Positions 16,238-24,149 of a stretch of 38,747 bases of DNA are shown here, piece by piece; the stretch's first letter is position 1, and every line of letters begins with the position of its first letter. The notes under the pieces were generated by a model. That model was not told the DNA's origin, made no database searches, and was given only the letters and a program-made list of their open reading frames with translations. Position numbers and translations under genes: made by a program. Origin of the DNA: Roseateles toxinivorans (lineage in GTDB: Bacteria; Pseudomonadota; Gammaproteobacteria; Burkholderiales; Burkholderiaceae_C); assembly GCA_945898095.1 (NCBI GenBank), contig CAMDHE010000034.1:1-38747 (forward strand). The letters are read 5' to 3'.

Positions 16238-16990
16238 ATGTCTGACGACATCATTTTGCAGACCCGCGGCCTGACCAAGGAATTCAAGGGTTTCAGCGCA
16301 GTTCAAGACGTCAACCTGAGCGTCAAGCGCGGCACCATCCATGCGCTGATCGGCCCCAATGGCGCTGGCAAGACCACTGTCTTCAACCTGCTGACCAAGT
16401 TCTTGCAGCCGACCAAGGGCAGCATCCATTTCAACGGCGTCGACATTTCAGCCGAAGAGCCGGCGCAGATCGCCAGGCGCGGCGTGATCCGCTCGTTCCA
16501 GATCTCGGCCACCTTCGGCCATATGACCGCGCTTGAAAACGTTCGCGTCGCGTTGCAGCAAAAGCTTGGCACTTCATTCCATTTCTGGCGCTCCGGCGCC
16601 AGCCTGAACCAGTTGAACGGCCAGGCGATGGCCTTGCTTGAGCAAGTCGACCTCGGCCAATATGCCAGCACCTTGGCGGTCGAGATGCCTTACGGCCGCA
16701 AACGCGCGCTCGAGATCGCCACCACGCTGGCACTCGATCCCGAACTGATGTTGCTCGACGAGCCGACCCAGGGCATGGGCCATGAAGATGTCGACCGCGT
16801 CGCCGATCTGATCCGCAAGGTGGCTGCCCAGCGCACCGTGCTGATGGTCGAGCACAACCTCTCGGTGGTTGAAAAGCTCAGCGATGTGATCACCGTGCTG
16901 CAGCGCGGCCAGATCCTGGCCGAAGGGCCTTATTCGGTGGTGTCGCAAGACCCGCGTGTTCTTGAAGCTTATGTCGGAGTGGAAGCATGA
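16238..16990 (+). CDS. livG: Branched-chain amino-acid-type ABC transporter, ATPase 1
   Basis: This 250-residue protein is the LivG-type ATPase of a hydrophobic amino-acid/amide ABC importer. Seen: Walker A GPNGAGKTT (Lys45), the Q-loop/PTKGSIHFNGVDIS region, a degenerate signature YGRKRALEIATTL typical of LivG, Walker B LMLLDEPTQGM and the H-loop LMVEHNLSVV. The frame extends upstream to 15989, but the extension lacks family similarity; ATG at 16238 after GAGGACCC gives the normal N-terminus. It starts the operon and overlaps livF by four bases. Confidence 0.93.
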   Translation: MSDDIILQTRGLTKEFKGFSAVQDVNLSVKRGTIHALIGPNGAGKTTVFNLLTKFLQPTKGSIHFNGVDISAEEPAQIARRGVIRSFQISATFGHMTALENVRVALQQKLGTSFHFWRSGASLNQLNGQAMALLEQVDLGQYASTLAVEMPYGRKRALEIATTLALDPELMLLDEPTQGMGHEDVDRVADLIRKVAAQRTVLMVEHNLSVVEKLSDVITVLQRGQILAEGPYSVVSQDPRVLEAYVGVEA

Positions 16991-17709
16991 AATCCGCATA
17001 TTCCAGGGGCAATGAAATCCTGCGCATCAACGACCTGCATGCCTTCTACGGCGAGTCGCATATCCTGCACGGCATCGACCTGACGGTCCACGAAGGTGAG
17101 TTGGTCACGCTGCTGGGCCGCAATGGCTCGGGGCGTTCGACCACGCTGAAAGCCATCATGGGTCTGGTCGACCGGCGCACCGGTTCGGTGATGCTCAACG
17201 GCACCGAGATCACTGCCCTGGCGCCGCACCATATCGTGCGGCTGGGCATCGGTTACTGCCCCGAAGAGCGCGGTATTTTCTCGGGCCTGAGCACTGAAGA
17301 AAATCTGCTGCTGCCACCGATCGTTCGCTCGGGCGGCATGACGCTGGACGAGATTTACACCTTGTTCCCCAACCTCTACGAGCGCCGCGACAGCCCTGGC
17401 ATGCGTTTGTCGGGTGGCGAACAGCAGATGCTGGCGATGGCGCGCATCCTGCGCACCGGCGCACGCCTGCTGCTGCTCGACGAGATCACCGAAGGCCTGG
17501 CCCCGGTGATCGTCAAGAAGCTCGGCGAGGTGATCCGCCTGCTCAAGTCCCGCGGCCACACGATCGTGCTGGTCGAGCAGAACTTCCGCTTTGCCGCGCC
17601 CTTGGCCGACCGCCACTATGTTCTCGAACATGGCCGCATCGTCGCCACCGTGACCCAGGACGAACTCGAATCCAAGACCGAGATGCTGCACCAACTCCTC
17701 GGGGTTTAA
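16987..17709 (+). CDS. livF: Branched-chain amino-acid-type ABC transporter, ATPase 2 (Arg in Walker A)
   Basis: This 240-residue LivF-type ATPase has a signature MRLSGGEQQMLAMARIL, Walker B LLLLDEITEGLAP and H-loop IVLVEQNF. The Walker A reads GRNGSGRSTT, with Arg50 (codon CGT) where nearly all P-loops have Lys. Such GRNGxGR variants occur, as far as I recall, in betaproteobacterial LivF paralogues, so this is probably not a lesion, and with LivG intact the heterodimer could still hydrolyse ATP at one site. It overlaps livG by four bases and lies 48 bases before the substrate-binding gene. Confidence 0.92.
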   Translation: MKSAYSRGNEILRINDLHAFYGESHILHGIDLTVHEGELVTLLGRNGSGRSTTLKAIMGLVDRRTGSVMLNGTEITALAPHHIVRLGIGYCPEERGIFSGLSTEENLLLPPIVRSGGMTLDEIYTLFPNLYERRDSPGMRLSGGEQQMLAMARILRTGARLLLLDEITEGLAPVIVKKLGEVIRLLKSRGHTIVLVEQNFRFAAPLADRHYVLEHGRIVATVTQDELESKTEMLHQLLGV

Positions 17710-17757
17710 GCAGCGCAACACCCACCATCCACTTTTCAAAAGCACCGGAGACTTTCC

Positions 17758-18966
17758 ATGAAGTTCAAGACCCTCACCCTCGTTGCCGCGCTCAGCGCAG
17801 CCATCGCCCCTGCCGCCTTGGCGCAGGTCTCGGACGGCGTCGTGCGCATCGGCGTGCTGACCGACTTGTCGGGCGTCTATTCGGACGTGGCTGGCAAGGG
17901 CACCGTGGTCGCCACGCAAATGGCGATTGACGATTTCCTGGCCAAGGAAAAGCCGGCCTTCAAGATTGAAATGGTCTCGGCCGACCACCAGAACAAGGGC
18001 GACATCGCTGCCAACAAGGCGCGCGAATGGTTCGAGCGCGGCGGTGTTGACGTGGTGTCGGAACTGGTCACGACCTCGGTGGCCCTGGCAGTGCAGAAAA
18101 TCGCCAAGGAAAAGAACCGCGTCGCCTTGATTTCCGGCGCGGCTTCGACGCGCGTCACCAATGAAGACTGCAACGACGTCACTGTCCATTGGACCTACGA
18201 CACCTATGCGGTGGCCAATGGCACGGCCAAGGCCGTGACCCAGTCAGGCGGCAAGAAATGGTTCTTCCTGACGGCTGACTATGCTTTCGGTCATTCGCTC
18301 GAAAAAGATGCCGCTGCGGTCGTCAAGGCCAATGGCGGTGAAGTGCTGGGCGCGGTTCGGCATCCATTTCCGGGTGCTGATTTCTCGTCCTTCTTGCTCA
18401 AGGCCCAGGCTTCCGGCGCGCAGATCATCGGCCTGGCCAATGCCGGCGGCGACACCATCAATTCGATCAAGCAGGCAGCTGAATTCGGCATCACGCCCAA
18501 GCAGCAATTGGCTGGCTTGCTGATGTTCATCTCCGATGTGCATTCGCTCGGCCTCAAGACCACCCAGTCGATGTACCTGACCGAAGGTTTCTACTGGAAC
18601 CTGAACGATGACACGCGCGCCTGGTCGAAGCGTTTCTTCGACCTCCAAAAACGCATGCCGACGATGATCCAGGCCGGCCAATATTCCTCGGTGATGCATT
18701 ACCTGAAGGCGGTCAAGGCCATCGGCAGCGACGACACCGCCCGCGTGATGACGCAGATGAAGAAGACGCCGATCAACGACTTCTTTGCCAAGAACGGCGT
18801 GATCCGTGCCGATGGCCGCATGGTGCATGACATGTACCTGCTGCAGGTGAAGAAGCCGTCCGAGTCGACCACGCCTTGGGACTATTACAACGTGCGCGCC
18901 ACGATCCCGGCGGCCGAGGCCTTCCAGCCGCTGTCGGCATCGACCTGTCCCTTGATCAAGAAATAA
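17758..18966 (+). CDS. livK: ABC transporter substrate-binding protein, LivK type
   Basis: This 402-residue periplasmic protein begins with a clear signal peptide (MKFKTLTLVAALSAAIAPAALA, cleavage before Q23) and continues with the type I periplasmic-binding fold of the branched-chain amino-acid family: VVRIGVLTDLSGVYSDVAGKGTV, SADHQNKGDIAANKAREWFERGGVDVV, and the second-lobe FFLTADYAFGHSLEKDA. GGAGACTTTCC stands before the ATG. Family members with this sequence style often bind aromatic acids, amides or other non-amino-acid ligands; the downstream beta-oxidation-type enzymes fit an organic acid, but the ligand is not known. Confidence 0.92.
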   Translation: MKFKTLTLVAALSAAIAPAALAQVSDGVVRIGVLTDLSGVYSDVAGKGTVVATQMAIDDFLAKEKPAFKIEMVSADHQNKGDIAANKAREWFERGGVDVVSELVTTSVALAVQKIAKEKNRVALISGAASTRVTNEDCNDVTVHWTYDTYAVANGTAKAVTQSGGKKWFFLTADYAFGHSLEKDAAAVVKANGGEVLGAVRHPFPGADFSSFLLKAQASGAQIIGLANAGGDTINSIKQAAEFGITPKQQLAGLLMFISDVHSLGLKTTQSMYLTEGFYWNLNDDTRAWSKRFFDLQKRMPTMIQAGQYSSVMHYLKAVKAIGSDDTARVMTQMKKTPINDFFAKNGVIRADGRMVHDMYLLQVKKPSESTTPWDYYNVRATIPAAEAFQPLSASTCPLIKK

Positions 18967-18978
18967 GCCGGACCGGCC

Positions 18979-19012
18979 CTGCGGCACAACCCCGACGCGG
19001 GGATTGCCGCAG
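18979..19012 (+). terminator. Nested hairpin between livK and livH
   Basis: CTGCGGCA (18979-18986) pairs with TGCCGCAG (19005-19012), and an inner CCCCG/CGGGG stem extends it, followed by only three T. This strong stem after the binding-protein gene fits a partial terminator or an RNA-stability element that keeps the binding protein in excess of the permeases. Confidence 0.6.
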
Positions 19013-19048
19013 TTTCACGCAAGCGGTTTCAAGCAATCGGTATCAGGC

Positions 19049-19933
19049 ATGCAAATTTTCGGCATCACCTCTCAGGAACTGTTCGGGCAACTGCTGCTCG
19101 GGCTCATCAACGGCTCGTTCTACGCCGTGCTGAGCCTGGGGCTGGCGGTCATCTTCGGGCTGCTCAACGTCATCAACTTTGCGCATGGCGCGCTGTACAT
19201 GCTGGGCGCTTTTCTGGCCTTGATCGGGCTGACCCAATTCGGCGTCAGCTACTGGGTAGCGCTGCTGGCGGTGCCGGCCTTGCTGGCCCTGCTGGGTGTG
19301 CTGATCGAGCGGCTGATGTTGCGCCACCTGTACAAGCTCGACCATCTCTACGGCCTGCTGCTGACCTTCGGGCTGGCGCTGATCGCCGAAGGGACGATGC
19401 GCTATTTCTTCGGCATTTCGGGCGAAAGCTACTCGGTGCCTGAAGAGTTGGCCGGCGGCATCAACCTTGGCTTCATGTTCATGCCGCTGTATCGCGGCTG
19501 GGTCGTGGTGGCGGCGCTGACGGTTTGTTTCGGTACCTGGTACGTGATCGAACGCACCTCGCTCGGCGCCACGCTGCGCGCCGCAACCGAGCGGCCGCAA
19601 CTGGTGCAGGCGCTGGGCATCAATGTGCCGGTGCTGGTCACCGCCACCTATGCCGGCGGCGTCGCCTTGGCCGGTTTTGCCGGCGTGCTGGCCGCACCGG
19701 TGGTGCAGGTCAACCCCTTGATGGGCTCGAACCTGATCATCGTCGTCTTCGCCGTCGTCGTCATCGGTGGCATGGGCTCGATCCTCGGCGCCATCGTCAC
19801 CGGCCTCGGCCTGGGTTTGATCGAAGGTCTGACCAAGGTCGTTTATCCGGAAGCTTCGGGCGTGGTGATCTTCATCGTGATGATCGCCGTGCTGCTGGTG
19901 CGTCCTGCCGGCTTGTTCGGCAAACAGGCTTGA
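19049..19933 (+). CDS. livH: Branched-chain amino-acid-type ABC permease, LivH type
   Basis: This 294-residue inner-membrane permease has the LivH N-terminal hallmark LLLGLINGSFYAVLSLGLAVIFGLLNVINFAHGALYMLGA and the conserved RAATERPQLVQALGINV cytoplasmic loop, with about eight membrane segments. The frame is open from a TTG at 19004, within the preceding hairpin; the ATG at 19049 (MQIFGITSQE) is preferred although its ribosome site is weak. It lies ten bases before livM. Confidence 0.92.
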   Translation: MQIFGITSQELFGQLLLGLINGSFYAVLSLGLAVIFGLLNVINFAHGALYMLGAFLALIGLTQFGVSYWVALLAVPALLALLGVLIERLMLRHLYKLDHLYGLLLTFGLALIAEGTMRYFFGISGESYSVPEELAGGINLGFMFMPLYRGWVVVAALTVCFGTWYVIERTSLGATLRAATERPQLVQALGINVPVLVTATYAGGVALAGFAGVLAAPVVQVNPLMGSNLIIVVFAVVVIGGMGSILGAIVTGLGLGLIEGLTKVVYPEASGVVIFIVMIAVLLVRPAGLFGKQA

Positions 19934-19943
19934 AGGAATCCCC

Positions 19944-20912
19944 ATGAGCAACAACATTTCTCGCACCCAGCAAGCCTCGAGCCAGATCTGGGGCTATGGG
20001 CTGCTGATCGCCATCGGCCTGATCGCGCCCTTCGTCGTCTACCCGACCTTTTTGATGAAGGTGCTGTGTTTCGCACTGTTCGCCTGCGCTTTCAACCTGC
20101 TGCTCGGCTTTGCCGGCCTGCTGTCCTTTGGGCATGCGGCGTTTTTCGGCGCGGCGGCCTATGTCTGCGCCTGGCTCAGCAAGGCGCTCGGCCAGTCGCC
20201 CGAACTGTCGATCCTGGCGGGTGGTTTGGTGGCCGCCGCCTTGGGGCTGCTGTTCGGCGCGCTATCGATCCGCCGCACCGGCATCTACCTGACGATGATC
20301 ACGCTGGCGCTGGCACAACTGGTGTTTTTCTTCGCTGTGCAATTGCCTTTCACCGGCGGTGAGGACGGCCTGCAGGGCGTGCCGCGTGGCAAGCTGTTCG
20401 GCCTGATCGACCTCACCGACAACCTGGCGATGTACTTCTTCGTCTTCGCGGTCTTCCTGGCCGGTTTCTGGCTGATCCAGCGCACCGTCAGTTCGCCCTT
20501 CGGCCAGGTACTCAAGGCGATTCGTGAAAACGAGCCGCGCGCGATCTCGCTCGGCTATGACGTGGCACGTTACAAGCTGCTGGCCTTCGTGCTGTCGGCC
20601 TTTCTTGCCGGTGTGGCGGGCGGCATGAAGTCTTTGGTGTTCCAGCTGGCCTCGCTGACCGATGCGCATTGGCATATGTCGGGTGAAGTCGTGCTGATGA
20701 CGCTGCTCGGCGGCCTGGGCACCCTGTTCGGCCCGGCGGTCGGCGCCTTCACCATCGTCGTGCTCGAGAACGAATTGGCCGACAAGGTCGGCCCCTGGGT
20801 CACCGTGATCATGGGCGCGATCTTTGTTGTCTGCGTGCTGGCTTTCAGGCGCGGCCTGGTCGGCGAGTTGCTGGCCTTGCGCGGCCACAAGGCGCCGCAG
20901 CAAGGTCATTAA
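19944..20912 (+). CDS. livM: Branched-chain amino-acid-type ABC permease, LivM type
   Basis: This 322-residue permease pairs with LivH. Typical LivM stretches are seen: FNLLLGFAGLLSFGHAAFFGAAAYV, the GLLFGALSIRRTGIYLTMITLALAQLVFF membrane region, the cytoplasmic loop SPFGQVLKAIRENEPRAISLGYDVARYK, and GGLGTLFGPAVGAF. AAGGAA precedes the ATG. The acyl-CoA dehydrogenase follows after 21 bases, so transport and catabolism are probably one transcript. Confidence 0.93.
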   Translation: MSNNISRTQQASSQIWGYGLLIAIGLIAPFVVYPTFLMKVLCFALFACAFNLLLGFAGLLSFGHAAFFGAAAYVCAWLSKALGQSPELSILAGGLVAAALGLLFGALSIRRTGIYLTMITLALAQLVFFFAVQLPFTGGEDGLQGVPRGKLFGLIDLTDNLAMYFFVFAVFLAGFWLIQRTVSSPFGQVLKAIRENEPRAISLGYDVARYKLLAFVLSAFLAGVAGGMKSLVFQLASLTDAHWHMSGEVVLMTLLGGLGTLFGPAVGAFTIVVLENELADKVGPWVTVIMGAIFVVCVLAFRRGLVGELLALRGHKAPQQGH

Positions 20913-20933
20913 AAAATTTACCGGAGAATCCCC

Positions 20934-22730
20934 ATGAGCCCATATGCCGCCCCTTTGCGCGACATGCTGTTCACGATGCAGGAAATCGGCGGGCTTGATG
21001 CCGTGCTGGCCCAGCAAGCCAATCAGGAACTCAGCGCCGACCTGGTCGAAGCGATCCTGGATGAAGCATCGAAATTTGCCGCCAATGTGCTGGCGCCGAT
21101 CAATCAGCAAGGCGACCAGCAGGGTTGCAGTTGGAACGACGGCGTCGTGACCACGGCCGAAGGCTTCAAGCAAGCCTATAGCGGCTTTTGCGAGACCGGC
21201 TGGAACGGCATGCCCGCGCGTGCCGAGTTCGGCGGCCAGGGCCTGCCGACGCTGCTGTCGACCGCCGTGCTGGAAATGTGGAAGTCATCGAACATGGCTT
21301 TTTCGCTCTGCCAGATGCTGACGCTCGGCGCAGTCGAGGCGATTGCCCACCATGGCAGTGCTGAGCTCCAGCAAATCTATCTGCCGGCGATGGTTGAAGG
21401 CCGCTGGACCGGCACCATGAACATCACCGAGCCGCAGGCCGGCTCCGATCTGGCCGCCATCGCCAGCAAAGCCAGCCCCGAGGGGGATCACTACCGCGTC
21501 AGCGGCAGCAAGATCTTCATCACCTGGGGTGAGCATGACATGGCCGAAAACATCATTCACCTGGTGCTGGCGCGCTTGCCCGATGCGCCTGCCGGGGTCA
21601 AAGGTATCTCGCTGTTCCTGTGCCCGAAGTTCCTCGTCAACGCCGATGGTTCGCTGGGCGAGCGCAACGACCTGCTGTGCACCTCGATTGAACACAAGCT
21701 GGGCATCCACGGCAGCGCCACCGCATCGATGAGCTTTGGTGAAGGGCAGGGCGCCATCGGCTGGATGGTCGGCGAGCCGCATCAGGGTCTGGCTTGCATG
21801 TTCACGATGATGAACCATGCACGGCTGAACGTCGGCCTCGAAGGCGTGGCCATCTCCGAGCGCGCCTACCAGCAGGCCCGCAGCTTCGCGCTCGACCGGG
21901 TGCAGGGTCGGACGATGGGCCGCAGCGCCGAGCCAGGCGCTGCACCGAGCAAGACCATCATCGGCCACCCCGATGTGCGGCGCATGTTGATGGGCATGAA
22001 GACCCGCATCGAAGCGATGCGCGCGCTGGCCTATTACACCGCCGGCCAGATGGATCGCGCGCAGGGGCATGAAGATCCGCTGCTGCGCAGCAGCGCCCAA
22101 ACGCGGGTTGACCTGCTGATCCCGATCGTCAAAGGCTGGTGCACCGAAAACGCGCTGGACATCACCTCGAACGGCGTGCAGATCCATGGCGGCATGGGCT
22201 TCATCGAAGAAACCGGCGCCTCGCAGCATCTGCGCGATGCGCGCATCACCACCATCTACGAAGGCACGACGGCGATCCAGGCGAACGACCTGATCGGCCG
22301 CAAACTGGCCCGCGACGGCGCCGCAGCGATGCAGCAATTGATCGACACGATGAATGCCGACGCGGCCCTGATCGCCGGGCAGGGCGATGGCCTGCTGAGC
22401 GAAGTTGCCGCCGCGCTGGACCGTGGCTTGCGGGCCTTGGGCCAAGCCACCGAGGGCCTGCTGGGCGCCACGCCGCATGCGGCCGCAGCCAGCGCCGTTC
22501 CCTATCTGAAACTCTGCGGCACCGTGATCGGCGGCTGGCTGATGGCTCGCGCAGCCGATGCCGCCAGCGCGCAATTGGCAAGCTCAGGCACCGATGCCGA
22601 GTTCCTGTCCGCCAAGCGCATCACCGCCCATCATTACGCCCTGCATGTGTTGCCCGAAGCCGGTGCGCTGCGCGACGCCATCCTGCACGGCGCCGCCACC
22701 ACCCTGGCCCTCACCGACGCACAGTTCTGA
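20934..22730 (+). CDS. Acyl-CoA dehydrogenase (DmdC-like, 600-residue class)
   Basis: This 598-residue flavoenzyme oxidises an acyl-CoA at the alpha-beta bond. It has the long form of the family: the N-terminal helical domain, WTGTMNITEPQAGSDLAAI (FAD/substrate motif, residues 158-176), the middle beta domain, VQIHGGMGFIEE, the catalytic glutamate in TTIYEGTTAIQAND (about Glu443), and an extra C-terminal domain. This architecture is shared with 3-methylmercaptopropionyl-CoA dehydrogenase (DmdC) and many uncharacterised relatives, so DMSP metabolism is possible but not shown; other dmd genes are absent here. GGAG lies seven bases before the ATG. It probably acts on the CoA ester of whatever the Liv-type transporter imports, with the MaoC hydratase next. 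Confidence 0.9.
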   Translation: MSPYAAPLRDMLFTMQEIGGLDAVLAQQANQELSADLVEAILDEASKFAANVLAPINQQGDQQGCSWNDGVVTTAEGFKQAYSGFCETGWNGMPARAEFGGQGLPTLLSTAVLEMWKSSNMAFSLCQMLTLGAVEAIAHHGSAELQQIYLPAMVEGRWTGTMNITEPQAGSDLAAIASKASPEGDHYRVSGSKIFITWGEHDMAENIIHLVLARLPDAPAGVKGISLFLCPKFLVNADGSLGERNDLLCTSIEHKLGIHGSATASMSFGEGQGAIGWMVGEPHQGLACMFTMMNHARLNVGLEGVAISERAYQQARSFALDRVQGRTMGRSAEPGAAPSKTIIGHPDVRRMLMGMKTRIEAMRALAYYTAGQMDRAQGHEDPLLRSSAQTRVDLLIPIVKGWCTENALDITSNGVQIHGGMGFIEETGASQHLRDARITTIYEGTTAIQANDLIGRKLARDGAAAMQQLIDTMNADAALIAGQGDGLLSEVAAALDRGLRALGQATEGLLGATPHAAAASAVPYLKLCGTVIGGWLMARAADAASAQLASSGTDAEFLSAKRITAHHYALHVLPEAGALRDAILHGAATTLALTDAQF

Positions 22731-22737
22731 GACCGCG

Positions 22738-22761
22738 CATAAGGTCCGGAAGGACCTTATG
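22738..22761 (+). promoter_or_regulatory. Perfect 10-bp hairpin with GGAA loop over a ribosome site
   Basis: CATAAGGTCC-GGAA-GGACCTTATG is a perfect inverted repeat. It starts eight bases after the acyl-CoA dehydrogenase stop and contains both GGAAGGA and the ATG of a 44-codon frame (22759). It may be a weak terminator, an mRNA-stability hairpin, or a device hiding the ribosome site of that small frame. Confidence 0.5.
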
Positions 22762-22893
22762 GCTGACGAAGGACTGGCGGCGATACAAGCCGACTGGCTA
22801 AGCGGGACCAAGGGCCAGCGAGGGCCGTCACGCTCTGGGTGCTGGCTGATGAAGACAAACGGACGGTCGAGCCGTACAAGGATGCAGCAATGA
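22759..22893 (+). CDS. Possible 44-residue small ORF before maoC
   Basis: An ATG inside the hairpin opens a 44-codon frame (MADEGLAAIQADWLSGTKGQ...) that stops with TGA overlapping the maoC ATG in the ATGA style (22890-22893). The arrangement is that of a coupled leader peptide: ribosome site GGAAGGA, start, stop on top of the next start. The second half is arginine- and serine-rich and looks unlike a folded protein, and no homologue is recognised. It may be chance; confidence is low. Confidence 0.28.
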   Translation: MADEGLAAIQADWLSGTKGQRGPSRSGCWLMKTNGRSSRTRMQQ

Positions 22894-23351
22894 ACGACAT
22901 GAACGGCTATGACATCGAAGACCTGCATCTGGGCATGCGGGCCACCTTCTCCAAAACCATCACCGAGGCTGACATCGTGCTGTTTGCCGGTGTCTCGGGT
23001 GACAACAACGCCTTGCACATCAACGAAGAGTTTGCTGCCACGACCCGCTTTGGCGGGCGCATCGCCCATGGCTTCCTGACCGCCAGCGTCATCTCCGCGG
23101 CTGTGGCCAACCGATTGCCCGGGCCCGGCACGATTTATCTCAGCCAGCAACTCAACTTCCTGGCCCCAGTGCGTCCGGGTCAAACCGTCCACGCCAGCGT
23201 CATCGTCCACTCGATCGATCTGGCAAGACGCCGCGTCACGCTCGACACCACCTGCCGCGTCGGCGACCTGGTGGTCATCGAAGGTCAGGCCGTGGTCATG
23301 ACGACCTCATCGGCCAAGCGGCGACCCGCAGCAGCAGAACTGTGCTCGTAG
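22890..23351 (+). CDS. MaoC-family (R)-specific enoyl-CoA hydratase
   Basis: This 153-residue hot-dog protein hydrates 2-enoyl-CoA, the step after the acyl-CoA dehydrogenase. The hydratase-2 motif is complete: ADIVLFAGVSGDNNALHINEEFA, with the catalytic Asp38 and His43, then RIAHGFLTASVISA. The frame opens upstream at a GTG (22839), but ATG at 22890 after AAGGA gives the normal N-terminus. The stop codon TAG (23349-23351) is supplied by the GTAGCCCGC terminus of a REP-like repeat, so the last residues may have been altered by its insertion. Confidence 0.9.
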   Translation: MNDMNGYDIEDLHLGMRATFSKTITEADIVLFAGVSGDNNALHINEEFAATTRFGGRIAHGFLTASVISAAVANRLPGPGTIYLSQQLNFLAPVRPGQTVHASVIVHSIDLARRRVTLDTTCRVGDLVVIEGQAVVMTTSSAKRRPAAAELCS

Positions 23352-23437
23352 CCCGCCAAGCAGCGCAGCGGATTGCGGGGTTTTGCAAGTGCGAAAAATC
23401 CCCGCATTCGGCCCTTTGGGCCAACCATGCGGGCTAC
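23348..23437. repeat. REP-like element with GTAGCCCGC/GCGGGCTAC ends
   Basis: The 90-bp element begins GTAGCCCGC and ends GCGGGCTAC, a perfect 9-bp inverted repeat. It contains AGCGCAGCGGATTGCGGGG and an inner GGCCC-TTT-GGGCC hairpin. It resembles the widespread proteobacterial GTAGCCCGG...AGCGCAGCGGAATCCGGG repeats. It begins inside the maoC stop codon. Confidence 0.75.
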
Positions 23438-23448
23438 CCACCGATCCC

Positions 23449-23481
23449 GTAGCCCGCCAAGCAGCGCAGCGGATTGCGGGG
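23449..23481. repeat. Second, partial copy of the REP-like element
   Basis: The first 33 bases of the element (GTAGCCCGCC through GATTGCGGGG) are repeated exactly in the same orientation twelve bases after the full copy; the right half is absent. It forms the left edge of the toxin-antitoxin patch. Confidence 0.78.
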
Positions 23482-23536
23482 AAGTTGCCTCCGCCTGAGA
23501 GTTGACATTCAGTATCACTATTGATGTCTTCGAGTC

Positions 23537-23785
23537 ATGACGGGCGTTGACAAAGTTCTTGAGCAAATGAGGACTGAGCCTGCCAATGTGCGCTTTGCTG
23601 ATTTGCAGCGCGTGTGCGATTCCTTTTTTGGAAAACCCAGGCAGGGCGGCAGTAGTCACGCGATTTACAAGACGCCATGGCCAGGAAATCCAAGAGTGAA
23701 TATTCAGAACGACAAAGGCAAAGCGAAAGCCTATCAAGTCCGGCAAGTTTTGACCGCAATTGAACGGCTAGGTACGAGACCATGA
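23537..23785 (+). CDS. hicA: HicA-like mRNA interferase toxin
   Basis: This 82-residue protein looks like a HicA toxin, a small dsRNA-binding-fold RNase that cleaves mRNA. The catalytic histidine lies in the family motif GGSSHAIYKTP, and KAKAYQVRQVLTAIERLG forms the last helix. It is longer than the common 60-residue form because of an N-terminal helix ahead of VRFADLQRVCDSFFG. A consensus TTGACA at 23502 may be the -35 of its promoter. It overlaps the hicB gene by four bases (ATGA), the usual toxin-first HicAB order. Confidence 0.85.
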   Translation: MTGVDKVLEQMRTEPANVRFADLQRVCDSFFGKPRQGGSSHAIYKTPWPGNPRVNIQNDKGKAKAYQVRQVLTAIERLGTRP

Positions 23786-24105
23786 ACGTCAATCACTACA
23801 CCTATCGGGTCACCTGGTCGGCCGAAGACAAGGAGCATGTCGGTCTTTGCACAGAATTCCCTTCGCTCTCGTGGCTGGCCCCTTCACCTGAAAAAGCCCT
23901 CTCCGGCATCCGGCAGGTGGTTGCGGATGTGGTTGACGAGTTGACAGCCTCCGGTGAACCAGTCCCTGAAGCGCTTGCGGAAAAGAAATACAGCGGCCGG
24001 TTCATGGTTCGAATTCCCTCTTCGGTGCACCGCAGTCTTGCCACCGAGGCGGCCGAACAAGGTGTGAGCATCAACCGACTGGTATCAGCCAAGCTGGCCG
24101 TGTAA
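23782..24105 (+). CDS. hicB: HicB-like antitoxin
   Basis: This 107-residue protein is the partner antitoxin: an N-terminal degenerate RNase-H-like HicB domain (YTYRVTWSAEDKEHVGLCTEFPSLSWLAPSPEKALSGI) and a C-terminal ribbon-helix-helix segment (GRFMVRIPSSVHRSLATEAAEQGVSINRLVSAKLA) that should bind the hicAB promoter. The GLC(T)EFP-S stretch is the family signature. Translation is coupled to hicA. The pair appears intact. Confidence 0.87.
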   Translation: MNVNHYTYRVTWSAEDKEHVGLCTEFPSLSWLAPSPEKALSGIRQVVADVVDELTASGEPVPEALAEKKYSGRFMVRIPSSVHRSLATEAAEQGVSINRLVSAKLAV

Positions 24106-24130
24106 TCGCGGGGCCTGGTTCCCGAACGCA

Positions 24131-24149
24131 AGGGTGAATCGCTCACCCT
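24131..24149. terminator. Hairpin between the convergent hicB and GNAT genes
   Basis: AGGGTGA-ATCGC-TCACCCT is a 7-bp perfect stem between two converging genes and includes the stop codon of the acetyltransferase. No T-run follows on either strand, so terminator function is only probable. Confidence 0.4.

Noticed and set aside
16969-18189. 406-codon open frame on the minus strand
   Set aside because: It is antisense to livF and livK; low-complexity shadow translation.
20934-22730. Firm assignment as DmdC (DMSP catabolism)
   Set aside because: Only the domain layout matches; no dmdA, dmdB or dmdD-like gene is adjacent, so a general acyl-CoA dehydrogenase call is kept.
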